From: DASQFQ01 sp963802905
GTDB lineage: Bacteria; Actinomycetota; Thermoleophilia; Solirubrobacterales; Solirubrobacteraceae
Length of the DNA stretch: 64,000 nt
Reading direction: 5' to 3'
Assembly: GCA_963802905.1 (NCBI GenBank)
Contig: CAWDKH010000004.1
Location: 558,001-622,000, forward strand
The position numbers and the translations under genes were made by a program. The notes under the pieces are model-generated. The model saw only the letters and a list, made by a program, of their open reading frames with translations, did no database searches and had not been told where the DNA came from. Positions 34,027 to 44,766 of this stretch are shown here, one piece after another; the first letter of the stretch is position 1; each line of letters begins with the position of its first letter.

Positions 34027-35361
34027 TTAGACAGCGGTCGGGCGCTCGGCGAAGAATTCGCTCGCCAGCGCGAACCAGTCGGCGCCCGCACGCAGCTCGC
34101 CGAGCGTCGAGAACACGAGCCCCTCCATGCGTCGCACGAGCAGCGCCTGCGGCGGGACGGTCAGCCGGCGCAGCTGCTCGAACCATGGCGAGCGCGGGGA
34201 GGAGGTGGAGTCGATCAGCTCGCTCACGTACTGGGGCGAGAGCCGGCGGAAGCCCGGCTCCAGGTACCACTCGCCCGCCGCCAGCAGCCACTCGAGCAGC
34301 GCCTCCGGGACGAAGTCGGCCGGGTCGGGGAGATAGCCGAGGCGGGCGAGGATGGCGTGGACCTCGGCGGCGTCCTCGGCCACGACCGCCCGCGCGAGCG
34401 CCCGCTCGCCCTCGAGGTAGTACGGGTCGAGCGTGCGCATGAGGCCGAAGTCGAGGAAGCCGACGCGGCCGTCGTCGAGCAGCAGGTAGTTGCCGGGATG
34501 CGGGTCCCCGCACACGCGCCCCGTGTCCGTCATCAGCGAGAAGTAGAAGCGGAAGACGATCTCGCCGAAGCGGTCGCGCTCGGCCTCGTCGAGCTCCTTG
34601 ACCTCGGCGAAGCGCCGGCCGTGCAGCAGGTCGGTGACGAGCACGCGGCGGCTCGAGAGGCCGGTGTGGACCTTCGGCACGTGGATGGTGGGATGGCCGC
34701 GGTAGGCGCGCTCGACGGCGCGGTGGTTCTGCGCCTCGATCTCGTAGTCGAGCTCCTCGGCGATCCGCTCGCGCAGCTCGCCGTAGAGGGCCTTGACGTC
34801 GAGCCCGGGGGCGAGGCGCTTGACCAGCGGCAGCAGCACGGAGAGGTTGCGCAGGTCCGAGTCGACCGCCTCGGCGACGCCGGGGTACTGCAGCTTGACC
34901 GCCACCTCGTCGCCGTCGAGCGTGATCGCGCGGTGGACCTGGCCGATCGAGGCGGCGGCGAACGCCTCCTCCTCGAACGTCTCGAATGACTCGCCGACCG
35001 GGCCGCCCAGCTCCTCCTCGAGCAGCTTGCGGACCTTCTTGAACGGCAGCGGCGGGACGTCGTCGCGCAGCGCGGCGAGCGTGGCCTTGAACTCCTCGCG
35101 CTCGGACTCGGGGATCGCGGTGAAGTCGATCGTGGAGAGGACCTGGCCGACCTTCATCGCCGCGCCGCGGAGCTGGCCGAGCTGCTTGACGAGCTCGCGG
35201 GCGAGCGCGGCGGCGCGCTCGCCGGTGGCGGCGTCGGCGTCCTCGGGGGAGCGCAGGCGGTTGGCCGCGCGCGTGCCCGCCCAGCGGGCGGACTGGCCGG
35301 CGACGAGGCCGCCGAGGCGCGCGGAGCGCCCGACTCGATTGGAGGGAGGGGTTCCTGCCAT
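34027..35361 (-). CDS. ABC1/UbiB-family atypical kinase
   Basis: 444 residues. The family motif KxGQ is in AAMKVGQVLSTIDF, AAASIGQVHRA is the Ala-rich loop region, VAVKLQYPGV carries the nucleotide-binding Lys, CGDPHPGNYLLLDDGRVGFLDFGL contains the catalytic-loop equivalent and DFG. UbiB/COQ8 proteins bind ATP and act in quinone or lipid metabolism; their substrates in actinobacteria are unclear. The start ATG 35361 follows the family's usual position. It is divergent from the thiolase gene and could share the operator at 35398-35415. Confidence 0.93.
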   Translation of the reverse strand: MAGTPPSNRVGRSARLGGLVAGQSARWAGTRAANRLRSPEDADAATGERAAALARELVKQLGQLRGAAMKVGQVLSTIDFTAIPESEREEFKATLAALRDDVPPLPFKKVRKLLEEELGGPVGESFETFEEEAFAAASIGQVHRAITLDGDEVAVKLQYPGVAEAVDSDLRNLSVLLPLVKRLAPGLDVKALYGELRERIAEELDYEIEAQNHRAVERAYRGHPTIHVPKVHTGLSSRRVLVTDLLHGRRFAEVKELDEAERDRFGEIVFRFYFSLMTDTGRVCGDPHPGNYLLLDDGRVGFLDFGLMRTLDPYYLEGERALARAVVAEDAAEVHAILARLGYLPDPADFVPEALLEWLLAAGEWYLEPGFRRLSPQYVSELIDSTSSPRSPWFEQLRRLTVPPQALLVRRMEGLVFSTLGELRAGADWFALASEFFAERPTAV

Positions 35362-35397
35362 CACTTCAGGGTACGGAGCCCGGCCCCTCGGGGTACC

Positions 35398-35415
35398 ATT
35401 GACTGAGCAGTCAAT
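35398..35415. promoter_or_regulatory. perfect TetR-type operator dyad
   Basis: ATTGACTG-AG-CAGTCAAT is a perfect 8+2+8 inverted repeat, in the divergent gap between the UbiB-like gene and the thiolase, 15 bp before the thiolase start. Its TGAC-N-GTCA form matches operators of TetR-family repressors of fatty-acid degradation in actinobacteria. No tetR gene is adjacent. Confidence 0.75.
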
Positions 35416-35429
35416 CAACGGGAGATTTC

Positions 35430-36575
35430 ATGCCTGAAGCCGTCATCGTCGACGCCGTGCGCACCCCGATCGGGCGCGCGGTCAAGGGCTCGCTCAAGGA
35501 CGTCCGTGCGGACGACCTCGCCGCGCTGCCGCTCAAGGCGCTCGTGGAGCGCAACCCGGAGGTCGACTTCGGCGAGACCGACGACCTGATGATGGGCTGC
35601 GGCTTCCAGGCCGGCGAGCAGGGCTACAACATCGGCCGCAACGCGCTGCTGCTGTCGGGGATCGATCATCACGTCCCCGCCACGAGCGTCAACCGCTTCT
35701 GTGCCTCCTCGCTGCAGACGATCCGCATGGCGTTCCACGCGATCTCGGCCGGCGAGGGCGATCAGTACATCGCCGCCGGCGTCGAGGCCGTCTCGCGCTT
35801 CGGGGCGGACAACTTCCAGTTCCACCCGCAGCTCGACGGCTCCGAGGACTCGCTGTTCAACGTCTACATCCCGATGGGCCTGACCGCCGAGAACGTGGCC
35901 GAGCGCTGCAACGTCTCGCGCGAGTCGCAGGACGAGTGGGCCGCCACCTCGCAGCAGCGCGCGGTCGCCGCCCGCGAGTCGGGCCACTTCGACCGCGAGA
36001 TCGTCCCGGTGCAGACGCCCGACGGCGAGGTCACCAAGGACGACGGCCCGCGCCCCGGCACGACGGTCGAGAAGCTCGCCGAGCTCAAGCCGGCGTTCAA
36101 GCCCGACGGCACCGTGACCGCCGGCAACGCCTGCCCGCTGAACGACGGCGCCGCCGCCGTGCTCGTCATGTCCGCCGAGAAGGCGGAGAAGCTGGGCCTC
36201 AAGCCGCGCGCCCGCATCATCGCCTCGTCGGTCGCCGCCATCCGCCCGGAGATCATGGGCCTCGGCCCGATCCCGGCGGTCAAGAAGGTGCTCGAGCAGG
36301 CCGGGATGACGATCGACAACATCGACGTCCTCGAGCTCAACGAGGCGTTCGCCGCCCAGGTCGTCCCGTGCCGCGACGAGTGGGGCATCGACCCCGAGAA
36401 GCTCAACCCCTTCGGCGGAGCGATCGCCCTCGGCCACCCGTTCGGGATGACCGGCGCGCGCATCATGACCACGCTGCTCAACAACCTCGACGCGCTCGAC
36501 GGCACGATCGGCCTCGAGACCATGTGCGTCGCCGGCGGCATGGGCCAGGCGATGATCGTGGAGCGGCTGAACTAG
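35430..36575 (+). CDS. acetyl-CoA acyltransferase (thiolase)
   Basis: 381 residues. The acyl-accepting Cys91 lies in VNRFCASSLQTI; NEAFAAQ, GGAIALGHPFGMTGAR (catalytic His) and the second Cys in ETMCVAGGMGQA complete the thiolase active site. It catalyses thiolytic cleavage of 3-ketoacyl-CoA (beta-oxidation) or the reverse condensation. A GGGAG ribosome binding site precedes the ATG, and a perfect inverted repeat just upstream suggests control by a fatty-acid-responsive repressor. Confidence 0.95.
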   Translation: MPEAVIVDAVRTPIGRAVKGSLKDVRADDLAALPLKALVERNPEVDFGETDDLMMGCGFQAGEQGYNIGRNALLLSGIDHHVPATSVNRFCASSLQTIRMAFHAISAGEGDQYIAAGVEAVSRFGADNFQFHPQLDGSEDSLFNVYIPMGLTAENVAERCNVSRESQDEWAATSQQRAVAARESGHFDREIVPVQTPDGEVTKDDGPRPGTTVEKLAELKPAFKPDGTVTAGNACPLNDGAAAVLVMSAEKAEKLGLKPRARIIASSVAAIRPEIMGLGPIPAVKKVLEQAGMTIDNIDVLELNEAFAAQVVPCRDEWGIDPEKLNPFGGAIALGHPFGMTGARIMTTLLNNLDALDGTIGLETMCVAGGMGQAMIVERLN

Positions 36576-36868
36576 AGCCCCACCGCCCGGAGCTCTCGCT
36601 CGAGAGCTCCGGGCTCATCCAGGTCCCGCCACGTCACGCGGATGACGGTCCAGCCGGCGGCGTGAGCTCGACTGATCAGCTTGCGGTCGGGCCAGACGCA
36701 ATCGACCTCTTCTCCTTCGATGAGGACGTTGGTCTGTGGCCGTCGGAAACGGCGGTCATTGAGGAAGGTGGCGAAGCGGGCCTCGAGGTCTCGTCGGGTG
36801 TGGGTTGGCGGCGCGAGCGTGCGGACACCCCCGATGGTGCCGACCCAAACGCAACAGAACTCACCCAC
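36572..36868 (-). pseudogene. DUF559-type nuclease remnant with internal deletion
   Basis: 98 codons. TRRDLEARFATFLNDRRF, then RPQTNVLIEGEEVDCVWPDRKL matches the front of a DUF559 (Vsr/restriction-endonuclease-fold) domain, and GWTVIRVTWRDLDEPGALE matches its end. Between them intact members carry about 30 residues (EVDGYxxH...DRxRD) with catalytic positions; here only ISRAHAA remains, an in-frame deletion. The N-terminal 20 residues do not resemble the family. It is probably a decayed mobile or defence-related nuclease. Confidence 0.65.
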
Positions 36869-36890
36869 TCAATGCCGATTTAGACGCCAA

Positions 36891-37352
36891 TCACTCCCCC
36901 AACACCTTGATGACCAGCCGCTTGTCCCGCCCCCCATCGAACTCGGCGTAGAACACGGCCTGCCACGGCCCGAGATCAAGCCGTCCCTCAGTCACCGGAA
37001 CCACCACCTGGTGATGGACCAGCAGGTTCTTCCAGTGAGCGTCGCCGTTGTCCTCGCCGCCGCGGTGGTGGCGGAAATCGCCCGGGTCGGGGCTCAAGCC
37101 CGAAGCGACCTCGTTCGCCGGCTCCTTCCACGACGGCGGCGCGAGCTTGTCGAGCCACTCGAGCGTGTCCTCGAGGATGCCCGGCTCGTCGTCGTTGATC
37201 CACACGCCGGCGGTGATGTGCATGGCGCTCACGAGCACCATGCCCTCGCGGATGCCGGACTCGGCCACCGCGTCGGCGACGTCGTCGGTGATCCGCACGA
37301 ACTCGCGGCGGCGGTCGGTGTTGAACGTCCGGTAGACGGTGTGCGCAGTCAT
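36891..37352 (-). CDS. YjbQ/UPF0047 family protein
   Basis: 153 residues. MHITAGVWINDDEPGILED, HHRGGEDNGDAHWKNLLVH and LGPWQAVFYAEFDGGRDKR are the family signatures, with conserved His/Glu/Asp clustered at a putative active site. Members can weakly complement thiamin phosphate synthase; the physiological role is unsettled. The start ATG 37352 is favoured over one at 37367. It is divergent from the SDR gene with a 17-bp gap. Confidence 0.92.
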   Translation of the reverse strand: MTAHTVYRTFNTDRRREFVRITDDVADAVAESGIREGMVLVSAMHITAGVWINDDEPGILEDTLEWLDKLAPPSWKEPANEVASGLSPDPGDFRHHRGGEDNGDAHWKNLLVHHQVVVPVTEGRLDLGPWQAVFYAEFDGGRDKRLVIKVLGE

Positions 37353-37369
37353 CCCGGCATGATGCACGC

Positions 37370-38098
37370 ATGGACCTGGGACTGACCGGCCGCACCGCGG
37401 TCGTGACCGGCGCGAGCCGTGGGATCGGCGCGGCGACGGCGCGCATGCTCGAGGACGAGGGCGCGCGCGTGCTCGCCGTCTCGCGCTCCGACGGGATCGA
37501 CGTGACCGCGCTCGACGCCGCCGAGCGGATCTCCCAGCGGCTCGGGGGCGCGCCGGACATCCTCGTCAACAACGCGGGCACGAGCTTCGCCAGGCCGCTC
37601 GACGAGCTGACCGAGGAGGACTGGCAGTCGCAGTGGGAGCTCCACGTGATGGCCTCGATGCGCCTGATGCGCGCGTTCGCCCCCAAGATGGCCGAGCACG
37701 GCTGGGGCCGGATCGTCAACGTCACCTCGAGCGCCGGCAAGCGCCCCTCGCTCACCAACGCCGCCTACTCGGTGACGAAGGCCGCCCAGTCCTCGCTCTC
37801 GCGCGTGTTCGCCGACACCTACGGCGCCAAGGGCGTGCTCGTGAACTCGGTTGCGCCGGGGCCGGTGGCATCCGAGCTGTGGATGGACGAGGGCGGGCTC
37901 GCCGACCAGACCGCCGGCGCGCGCGGGCTCTCGCGCGAGGAGTCGATCGAGCTGCAGGCGTCAAAGACGACGCTCGGGCGCTTCGGCACGCCGGAGGAGA
38001 TCGCGGCCGTCGTCGTCTTCCTCTGCAGCGAGCGAGCGGCCGACGTCACCGGCGCCAACTGGTCGGTCGACGGCGGCACGGTTGCAACCATCGTCTGA
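37370..38098 (+). CDS. short-chain dehydrogenase/reductase
   Basis: 242 residues, classical SDR. NAD(P)-binding TGASRGIGAAT (about 14-24), NNAG (in VNNAGTSFARPL), catalytic Ser in VTSSAGK, YSVTK with Tyr and Lys, and NSVAPGPV. It ends DVTGANWSVDGGTVATIV. The substrate is unknown; the layout is that of 3-oxoacyl-ACP reductase-like enzymes. The PAAR gene follows 19 bp downstream. Confidence 0.94.
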   Translation: MDLGLTGRTAVVTGASRGIGAATARMLEDEGARVLAVSRSDGIDVTALDAAERISQRLGGAPDILVNNAGTSFARPLDELTEEDWQSQWELHVMASMRLMRAFAPKMAEHGWGRIVNVTSSAGKRPSLTNAAYSVTKAAQSSLSRVFADTYGAKGVLVNSVAPGPVASELWMDEGGLADQTAGARGLSREESIELQASKTTLGRFGTPEEIAAVVVFLCSERAADVTGANWSVDGGTVATIV

Positions 38099-38117
38099 AG
38101 CGGAGACAATCGCCCCC

Positions 38118-38405
38118 ATGCCTCCCGCAGCTCGCGTCGGCGACATGCACACCTGCCCGATGGTCACGGGCGTGGTGCCGCACGTCGGCGGCCCGATCCT
38201 GCCGCCCGGGGCGCCGACCGTGCTGATCGGCGGGATGCCCGCCGCCCGCATGGGCGACATGTGCACCTGCGTCGGGCCGCCCGACCCGATCATCCTCGGC
38301 TCGAGCAAGGTCATGATCAAGGGACAGCCCGCCGCCCGCATGGGTGACTCGACCGCCCACGGTGGCGTGATCGTCCTGGGCTTCCCGAAGGTCATGATCA
38401 GCTAG
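38118..38405 (+). CDS. PAAR-domain protein (orphan spike tip)
   Basis: 95 residues. The protein is a complete PAAR domain: PPAARVGDMHTCPM, PTVLIGGMPAARMGDMCTC, VMIKGQPAARMGDSTAHGG and VIVLGFPKVMI, with the Cys/His residues that bind a metal at the sharp tip. PAAR proteins cap the spike of type VI and extracellular contractile injection systems and carry effectors. No sheath, tube or baseplate gene is in the window, so it is an orphan here. It probably shares a transcript with the SDR gene. A strong hairpin follows the stop. Confidence 0.93.
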   Translation: MPPAARVGDMHTCPMVTGVVPHVGGPILPPGAPTVLIGGMPAARMGDMCTCVGPPDPIILGSSKVMIKGQPAARMGDSTAHGGVIVLGFPKVMIS

Positions 38406-38408
38406 CAA

Positions 38409-38426
38409 GCTGGACCAAGGTCCAGC
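38409..38426. terminator. hairpin after PAAR gene
   Basis: GCTGGACC-AA-GGTCCAGC is a perfect 8-bp inverted repeat 3 bp after the PAAR stop. It lacks a T-run, so it may act as a 3' end stabiliser or factor-assisted terminator. The rest of the 38406-38568 gap shows nothing recognisable. Confidence 0.45.
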
Positions 38427-38568
38427 AGACGGGACTCTGACCCCGGGTTAGTGTCGCTCTCGGGTGGGCTCGCCGCCTTCGGACCGGTCCCGGCGAGATC
38501 GCGAACGGCCTGCCTCCCCGCTGCCGCCCTCGCGTCACCCGCCGGCGCGTGTGGCGCAGCGGGGTCTT

Positions 38569-40283
38569 TCAGGCCGGGACGGGCGCCTCGTCGCGCTCGA
38601 CCATCGCCGCGTAGCGGCCGCCGCGGGCGAGCAGCTCGGCGTGGGTGCCGCGCTCGACGATCTCGCCGTGGTCGAGGACGATGATCTGGTCGGCGCCGCG
38701 GACGGTCGACAGCCGGTGCGCGATCACGATCGTGGTGCGGCCCTCTTCGAGCCGCACGAGTGCCTCCTCGACCGCGCGCTCGGTCTGCACGTCGAGCGCG
38801 CTGGTCGCCTCGTCGAGCACGAGCACGGGCGGGTTGCGCAGGACGGTGCGCGCGATCGCGATCCGCTGCTTCTCGCCGCCGGAGAAGCGGAAGCCGCGCT
38901 CGCCGACCACCGTGTCGTAGCCGTCGGGCAGTGCCGCGATCGTCTCGTGGATCTGGGCGGCGCGGGCGGCGTCCTCGATCTCCTCGTCGGTCGCGTCCGG
39001 CCGCGCGAAGCGCAGGTTCTCGCGCACGGAGGCGTGGAACAGGTAGGTCTCCTGCGAGACGACGCCGACCACCTCAGCAAGTGAGGCGAAGCTCAGCTCG
39101 CGGATGTCGACCCCGTCGATCCGAACAGTGCCCTCAGCCGGGTCGTACAGGCGAGCGGCGAGGTAGCCGAGCGTGGTCTTGCCCGACCCCGTCTCGCCGA
39201 CGATCGCCGTCCGTGTGCCCGCGGGGACCTCCAAAGAGATGTCCCGCAGCGTCCAGGCCTCCTCGTCGTACCGGAACGACACATCCTCGAAGCGCAGTTC
39301 GCCCAAGGGAGCCGAAAGCGAACGGGTCCCCGGGTGGATATCGACGTCGAGGTCGAGGTACTCGAACACGCGATCGAACAGCGCGGTCGAGGTCTGGACA
39401 TCGACCACCACGTTGAGCAGCGACGAGATCGGCCAGAACAGCCGCGTCTGCAGCGTCGTGAAGGCGACCACCGTGCCGATCGAGATCGCGCTCGGCGACA
39501 GCCCCGCGAACAGGTAGACGAGCGCGGGCATGACCGCGAACGAGGTCTGAATCGAGGCCATCGTCCAGCGCCCCGCCATCCGCGAGCGGACCTCGAGGTC
39601 GGCGAGCCGCTCGGACTCGCCCGCGAAGCGGTCGGCCAGCTCGGCCGAGCGGCCCATCGACTTGCCGAGCAGGATGCCCGACACGCTCAGCGACTCCTGA
39701 ACCAGCGACGAGATGTCGGCCATCGCGCCCTGCTTCGTCGCGGTGATCGCCTTGCGCTTGGCGCCCACGCGCCGCGAGAGGAAGACGAAGAACGGCAGCA
39801 CCGCCAGCGAGAACAGCGCCAGCCGCCAATCCAACAGGAACATCGCGACGACGCTCGCCACCACGGTCGTCACGTTGGAGACGATCGAGGTCGCGGTCGT
39901 GGTCACCACGGTCTGCACGCCGCCGATGTCGTTGGCGATGCGCGACTGGATCTCGCCGGTGCGCGTGCGCGTGAAGAACGCGAGCGAGAGCCGCTGGAGG
40001 TGGCGGTAGACCTTCGCGCGCAGGTCGTGCATGACGCGCTGGCCGACGACGTTGGAGAGCCAGGTCTGCGCGACGCTGAGCACGCCGGTCGCCACCGAGA
40101 TGCCGATCATCCCCCCGACCAGGATCAGCAGCAGGTCGCGGTCCTTCTCCGGGATCGCCTCGTCGAGGATGTCCCGGAGCAGGAACGGCGACACCATCCC
40201 GAGCCCGGCCGAGAGGGCGATTAACGCCAGTACCGCGGCCAGACGGCCGCGGTACGGGCGGAAGAGTCGGGCAACCCGCCGGG

Positions 40284-40287
<4 letters not shown>
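38569..40287 (-). CDS. ABC exporter, fused permease-ATPase (MsbA/MDR type)
   Basis: 572 residues. Six membrane spans (about 15-300) precede an ATPase domain with Walker A VGETGSGKTTLG, signature FSGGEKQRIAIART, Walker B VLVLDEATSALD and the switch His in IVIAHRLSTV. It works as a dimer and exports lipids, drugs or peptides; substrate unknown. The GTG start overlaps the Lon stop by 4 bp, so it is expressed from the lon promoter. Confidence 0.94.
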
Positions 40288-42563
<2,276 letters not shown>

Positions 42564-42583
42564 GCAGGCTTGCCCTTCCATAG

Positions 42584-42600
42584 CCACTTACGAATAGTGG
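42584..42600. promoter_or_regulatory. inverted repeat at the lon transcription start
   Basis: CCACT-TACGAAT-AGTGG (5-bp arms, 7-bp spacer) lies just downstream of the lon -10 box, where a repressor would block initiation. The spacing resembles HspR HAIR elements (arms separated by 7 bp) but the arm sequence does not match CTTGAGT/ACTCAAG. Confidence 0.4.
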
Positions 42601-42602
42601 GC

Positions 42603-42631
42603 ATTGTAGACGCAGGTCGTTGCATAGACAA
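42603..42631 (-). promoter_or_regulatory. lon promoter
   Basis: On the minus strand TTGTCT (42631-42626) and TACAAT (42608-42603) are separated by exactly 17 bp, the best sigma-70-type promoter in the window. It lies 40 bp upstream of the lon start. Confidence 0.75.
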
Positions 42632-42690
42632 GGACCTAGGGCAAAGATCTTAGTCCGGGCGACTGAGATCGGCCGTGGCAGGGGCCAGCG

Positions 42691-42822
42691 AACGTCAACG
42701 GCGGCTGGGTAGGGGTGGGTTTCGGGGCGTGTGGTCACTTGGTGGCACCTATTCCGACCAAAGTGACCACACCCCCGCCACCACCACCCGAACCCTTCTC
42801 CTCACCAGCCGCCGTTGACTTT
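42691..42822. repeat. long hairpin repeat R2 (type A core)
   Basis: Outer arms TCAACGGCGGCTGG (42695-42708) and CCAGCCGCCGTTGA (42805-42818) are exact complements; GGGTAGGGG follows the left arm. The inner core TGTGGTCACTT...AAGTGACCACA (42730-42771) forms a second hairpin, shared with R3 but not R1/R4. It sits between the end of the frameshifted SDR and the lon promoter. Confidence 0.9.
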
Positions 42823-42848
42823 CAACGGCGCTGCCGCGAACGCCCGAC

Positions 42849-43602
42849 CTAGCGCGGCGCCATGCGCAGAGCGCCGTCGAGCCGGATGACCTCGCCATTG
42901 AGCATCGGGTTCTCGACGATGTGCGCCGCCAGCGACGCGTACTCCTCCGGCGTGCCGAGCCGGTGCGGGTGCGGGACCGACGCCCCGAGCGCCTCGCGGG
43001 CCTCCTCCGGCAGCGCCGCGAGCAGCGGCGTGTCGAACAGGCCGGGGGCGATCGTGCACACGCGCACGCGAGCGCTCGCGAGGTCGCGCGCGGCGGGCAG
43101 CGTCATCCCGACCACCCCGCCCTTCGAGGCGGCGTAGGCGATCTGGCCGATCTGGCCGTCGTAGGCGGCGATCGAGGCGGTGTTGACGATCACGCCGCAC
43201 TCGCCGCCGTCGTCGGCCTCGTTGGCGAGCATCGACGCCGCCGCGAGGCGCAGCACGTTGAACGTGCCGATCAGGTTGACCGTGACCGTGATCCGGAACG
43301 GCTCGAACTGGTGCGGCCCGCGCTTGCCGGCCACCTTCTCGGCCCAGCCGACGCCGGCGCAGCAGATGGAGATGCGCAGGTTCTCGCCGGCGGCGCCGAC
43401 CGCGGCCTCGACCTGCTCGGGCTCGGTGACGTCGCAGCTGACGAACTTGGCGTCGAGCTCGCCGGCCAGCGCCTCGCCCTTCTCGGCGTTGAGGTCGGCG
43501 ATGGTGACCTGCGCGCCCGCCTCGCGCCAGCCGCCGCGCGGTGGCCGCTCCCAGCCCCGACGCGCCGCCGGCCACCAGGGCGTTGGCTCCCTCGATCTGC
43601 AT
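42849..43602 (-). pseudogene. short-chain dehydrogenase/reductase, frameshifted
   Basis: The start MQIEGANALVAGGASGLGAA (43602) holds the SDR cofactor loop. Near 43535 the frame is lost; a one-base change restores AGAQVTIADLNAEKGEALA, then SCDVTEPEQVEAAV, ISICCAGVGWAEKVAGKRG, NTASIAAYDGQIGQIAYAASKGG (Ser, Tyr, Lys catalytic set) and CTIAPGLFDTPLL to the end. Intact homologues are 3-hydroxyacyl-CoA dehydrogenase type 2-like SDRs. The rest of the gene is undamaged, so a sequencing indel or very recent inactivation is likely. It is 11 bp downstream of the RibD-type gene. Confidence 0.85.
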
Positions 43603-43613
43603 GGCGCCGGAAC

Positions 43614-44267
43614 CTACACGCTGTAGCGCAGGTAGAGCTCTCCGTCGGCGGTCGCGACCGAGCGCAGCTGCAGCCGCGCGTCCGTGCCCGGGGCGACGAT
43701 CGCCGGGCCGTCCTCGCCCGAGACGACCGGCGCGACCGTGAGGAAGAGCTCGTCGAGCAGGCCGTCGTCCAGCAGCGCGCGGTTCAGCGTCGGCCCGCCC
43801 TCGCACAGCAGCCGCTCGACCCCGCGCGCCCGCAGGTCGGCGAGCACGTCGGGCAGCGCCTCGATGGCCACGGTCTCGATCTCGGCCGCCACCGGCGGCG
43901 GCTCGGTCTCCGCACGCGAGTAGACGAGCACGCGCTGGCCCTCCGCGGCGAACAGCCCCGCCTCCCACGGCAGGTCGAACGAGCGCGAGACGAGCACCGC
44001 CGGGCACGGCAGAGGGCCGTAGCCCTCGGCGCGGAGGGTCCCCGGCCCGACGATCATCGCGTCGGCGCGCCGACGCAGCGCGAGCAGCATCTGCAGGTCC
44101 TGCGGCCCGCCGAGTGCGCGCGATGTGCCGCCGAGCGTCGCCCGGCCGTCGAGCGAGGCGACCATGATCGCGCTGACCCACGGACGGCCCTCAGGCGCCG
44201 CGGGCGAGCCGACGAGCTCGTCCGGAGTCACCGCCGCGGAGTCGGGCCAGATGCGCTCGAGGCTCAA
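43614..44267 (-). CDS. RibD C-terminal/dihydrofolate-reductase-like reductase
   Basis: 217 residues from TTG 44267; an ATG at 44324 is an alternative that would overlap the divergent gene. RPWVSAIMVASLDGRATLGG, ADAMIVGPGTLRAEGYG, CPAVLVSRSFDLP and RLLCEGGPTLNRALLDDGLLDEL match the pyrimidine-reductase domain of RibD, which reduces a ribosylaminopyrimidine with NADPH in riboflavin synthesis. No deaminase domain is attached, as in many stand-alone actinobacterial paralogues, which may act in flavin- or F420-related reductions. Confidence 0.85.
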   Translation of the reverse strand: MSLERIWPDSAAVTPDELVGSPAAPEGRPWVSAIMVASLDGRATLGGTSRALGGPQDLQMLLALRRRADAMIVGPGTLRAEGYGPLPCPAVLVSRSFDLPWEAGLFAAEGQRVLVYSRAETEPPPVAAEIETVAIEALPDVLADLRARGVERLLCEGGPTLNRALLDDGLLDELFLTVAPVVSGEDGPAIVAPGTDARLQLRSVATADGELYLRYSV

Positions 44268-44295
44268 GGCGCCGGCGAAGCTAGCAGGAGGTAGG

Positions 44296-44766
44296 GTGGC
44301 CGAGCCGATGGACTTCCGCCGCATCAGCACCTCGGAGATCCTGGCGGCGGTGGGCGGGCTCCTGCTCGCGATCGGGGTCTTCCTGCCCTGGTACTCGCCC
44401 AACACGGACAACCGCAACGCCAACGTGAACGGCGTCCGCGACGCGGTGTCGGCGTTCGACGCCCACTCGATCCTGCGCTGGCTGCTGCTGGCGGCGGCGC
44501 TGGCGCCGATCGTCCTGCTCTGGATCGTCGTCCGCGACCACGAGCTGTCGTGGCCGCGCGGCGAGATGACGGCCGTGATCGGGATCATCGCCTTCGGCCT
44601 CACCGCCTACGTCGGGATCATCGACCGGCCGGGCGAGCCCCCGAGCGAGATCAGCCTCGGTTTCGGTTGGTACATCTCGCTCTTGGGCACGATCTTGATT
44701 GCGGTCGGCGGGTCCTATCGAGCCTCGACCACTGAACGACCCCGCAAGCCACCGGGAGTGCTCTGA
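44296..44766 (+). CDS. four-span membrane protein
   Basis: 156 residues from a GTG preceded by AGGAGG. Four hydrophobic segments: ILAAVGGLLLAIGVFLPWY, ILRWLLLAAALAPIVLLWIV, MTAVIGIIAFGLTAYVGII and WYISLLGTILIAVGGSY. The LPWYSPN stretch after the first span recurs in many small actinobacterial membrane proteins of unknown role. The stop overlaps the glpX start (TGATG), so the two are translated together. Confidence 0.78.
   Translation: MAEPMDFRRISTSEILAAVGGLLLAIGVFLPWYSPNTDNRNANVNGVRDAVSAFDAHSILRWLLLAAALAPIVLLWIVVRDHELSWPRGEMTAVIGIIAFGLTAYVGIIDRPGEPPSEISLGFGWYISLLGTILIAVGGSYRASTTERPRKPPGVL

Noticed and set aside
38430..38450. CTCTGACCCCGGG, similar to the GGGGTCTGACCCC element
   Set aside because: Only a half match without a second arm.
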